Shown here: piece by piece, positions 5,765 through 5,775 of the stretch
How positions within the stretch are numbered: position 1 is the first letter of the stretch
How the letters are laid out: the number at the start of each line of letters is the position of its first letter
NCBI GenBank assembly: GCA_964539385.1
Contig: CAZIJC010000241.1
Coordinates: 1-5,775 of the forward strand
DNA from: JAUVZF01 sp964539385
Lineage (GTDB): Bacteria > Planctomycetota > Phycisphaerae > FEN-1346
Direction: 5' to 3'
DNA length: 5,775 nucleotides
The notes under the pieces: model-generated
Told to the model about the DNA's origin: nothing
What the model saw: only the letters and a program-made list of their open reading frames with translations
Databases searched by the model: none
Made by a program: the position numbers and the translations under genes

Positions 5765-5775
5765 CTATTTTACAC

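Overview
The window is GC-rich and gene-dense. It holds five protein-coding genes, one cut by the left edge, and no RNA genes, CRISPR arrays or insertion sequences that I can see. A Tat-exported sulfatase next to a secreted clan GH-A type glycoside hydrolase with a C-terminal lectin-like domain, plus REP-like hairpins and a CGAGCG-type intergenic motif, suggests a member of the PVC group, most likely Planctomycetota. That assignment is inference from gene content, not from a marker gene.

Left part (1-1690): the C-terminal half of a class I PLP-dependent aminotransferase (+ strand) converges on a complete cysteine synthase gene (- strand). The 118-bp gap between their stop codons holds two 28-nt hairpins that are inverted copies of each other. 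They probably act as a bidirectional terminator, as a REP-like element, or as both.

Middle (1691-2646): a five-segment membrane protein with a C-terminal bacterial PH-like domain lies on the - strand upstream of cysteine synthase, 82 bp away. A 98-bp divergent region separates it from the glycoside hydrolase. This region contains a 14-bp perfect palindrome whose two arms can each be read as the -35 box of one of two opposing promoters.

Right part (2647-5704): the glycoside hydrolase and sulfatase genes lie in a row on the + strand, 13 bp apart, with a clear ribosome binding site for the second. They look like a two-gene operon for outside-the-cytoplasm breakdown of a sulfated or sulfate-bearing polysaccharide. 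The hydrolase would cut glycosidic bonds and the sulfatase would remove sulfate esters or sulfamates. The liberated sulfate could in principle feed the cysteine synthase step, but nothing in the sequence ties the two units together. The last 71 bp are non-coding and carry a short repeated motif.
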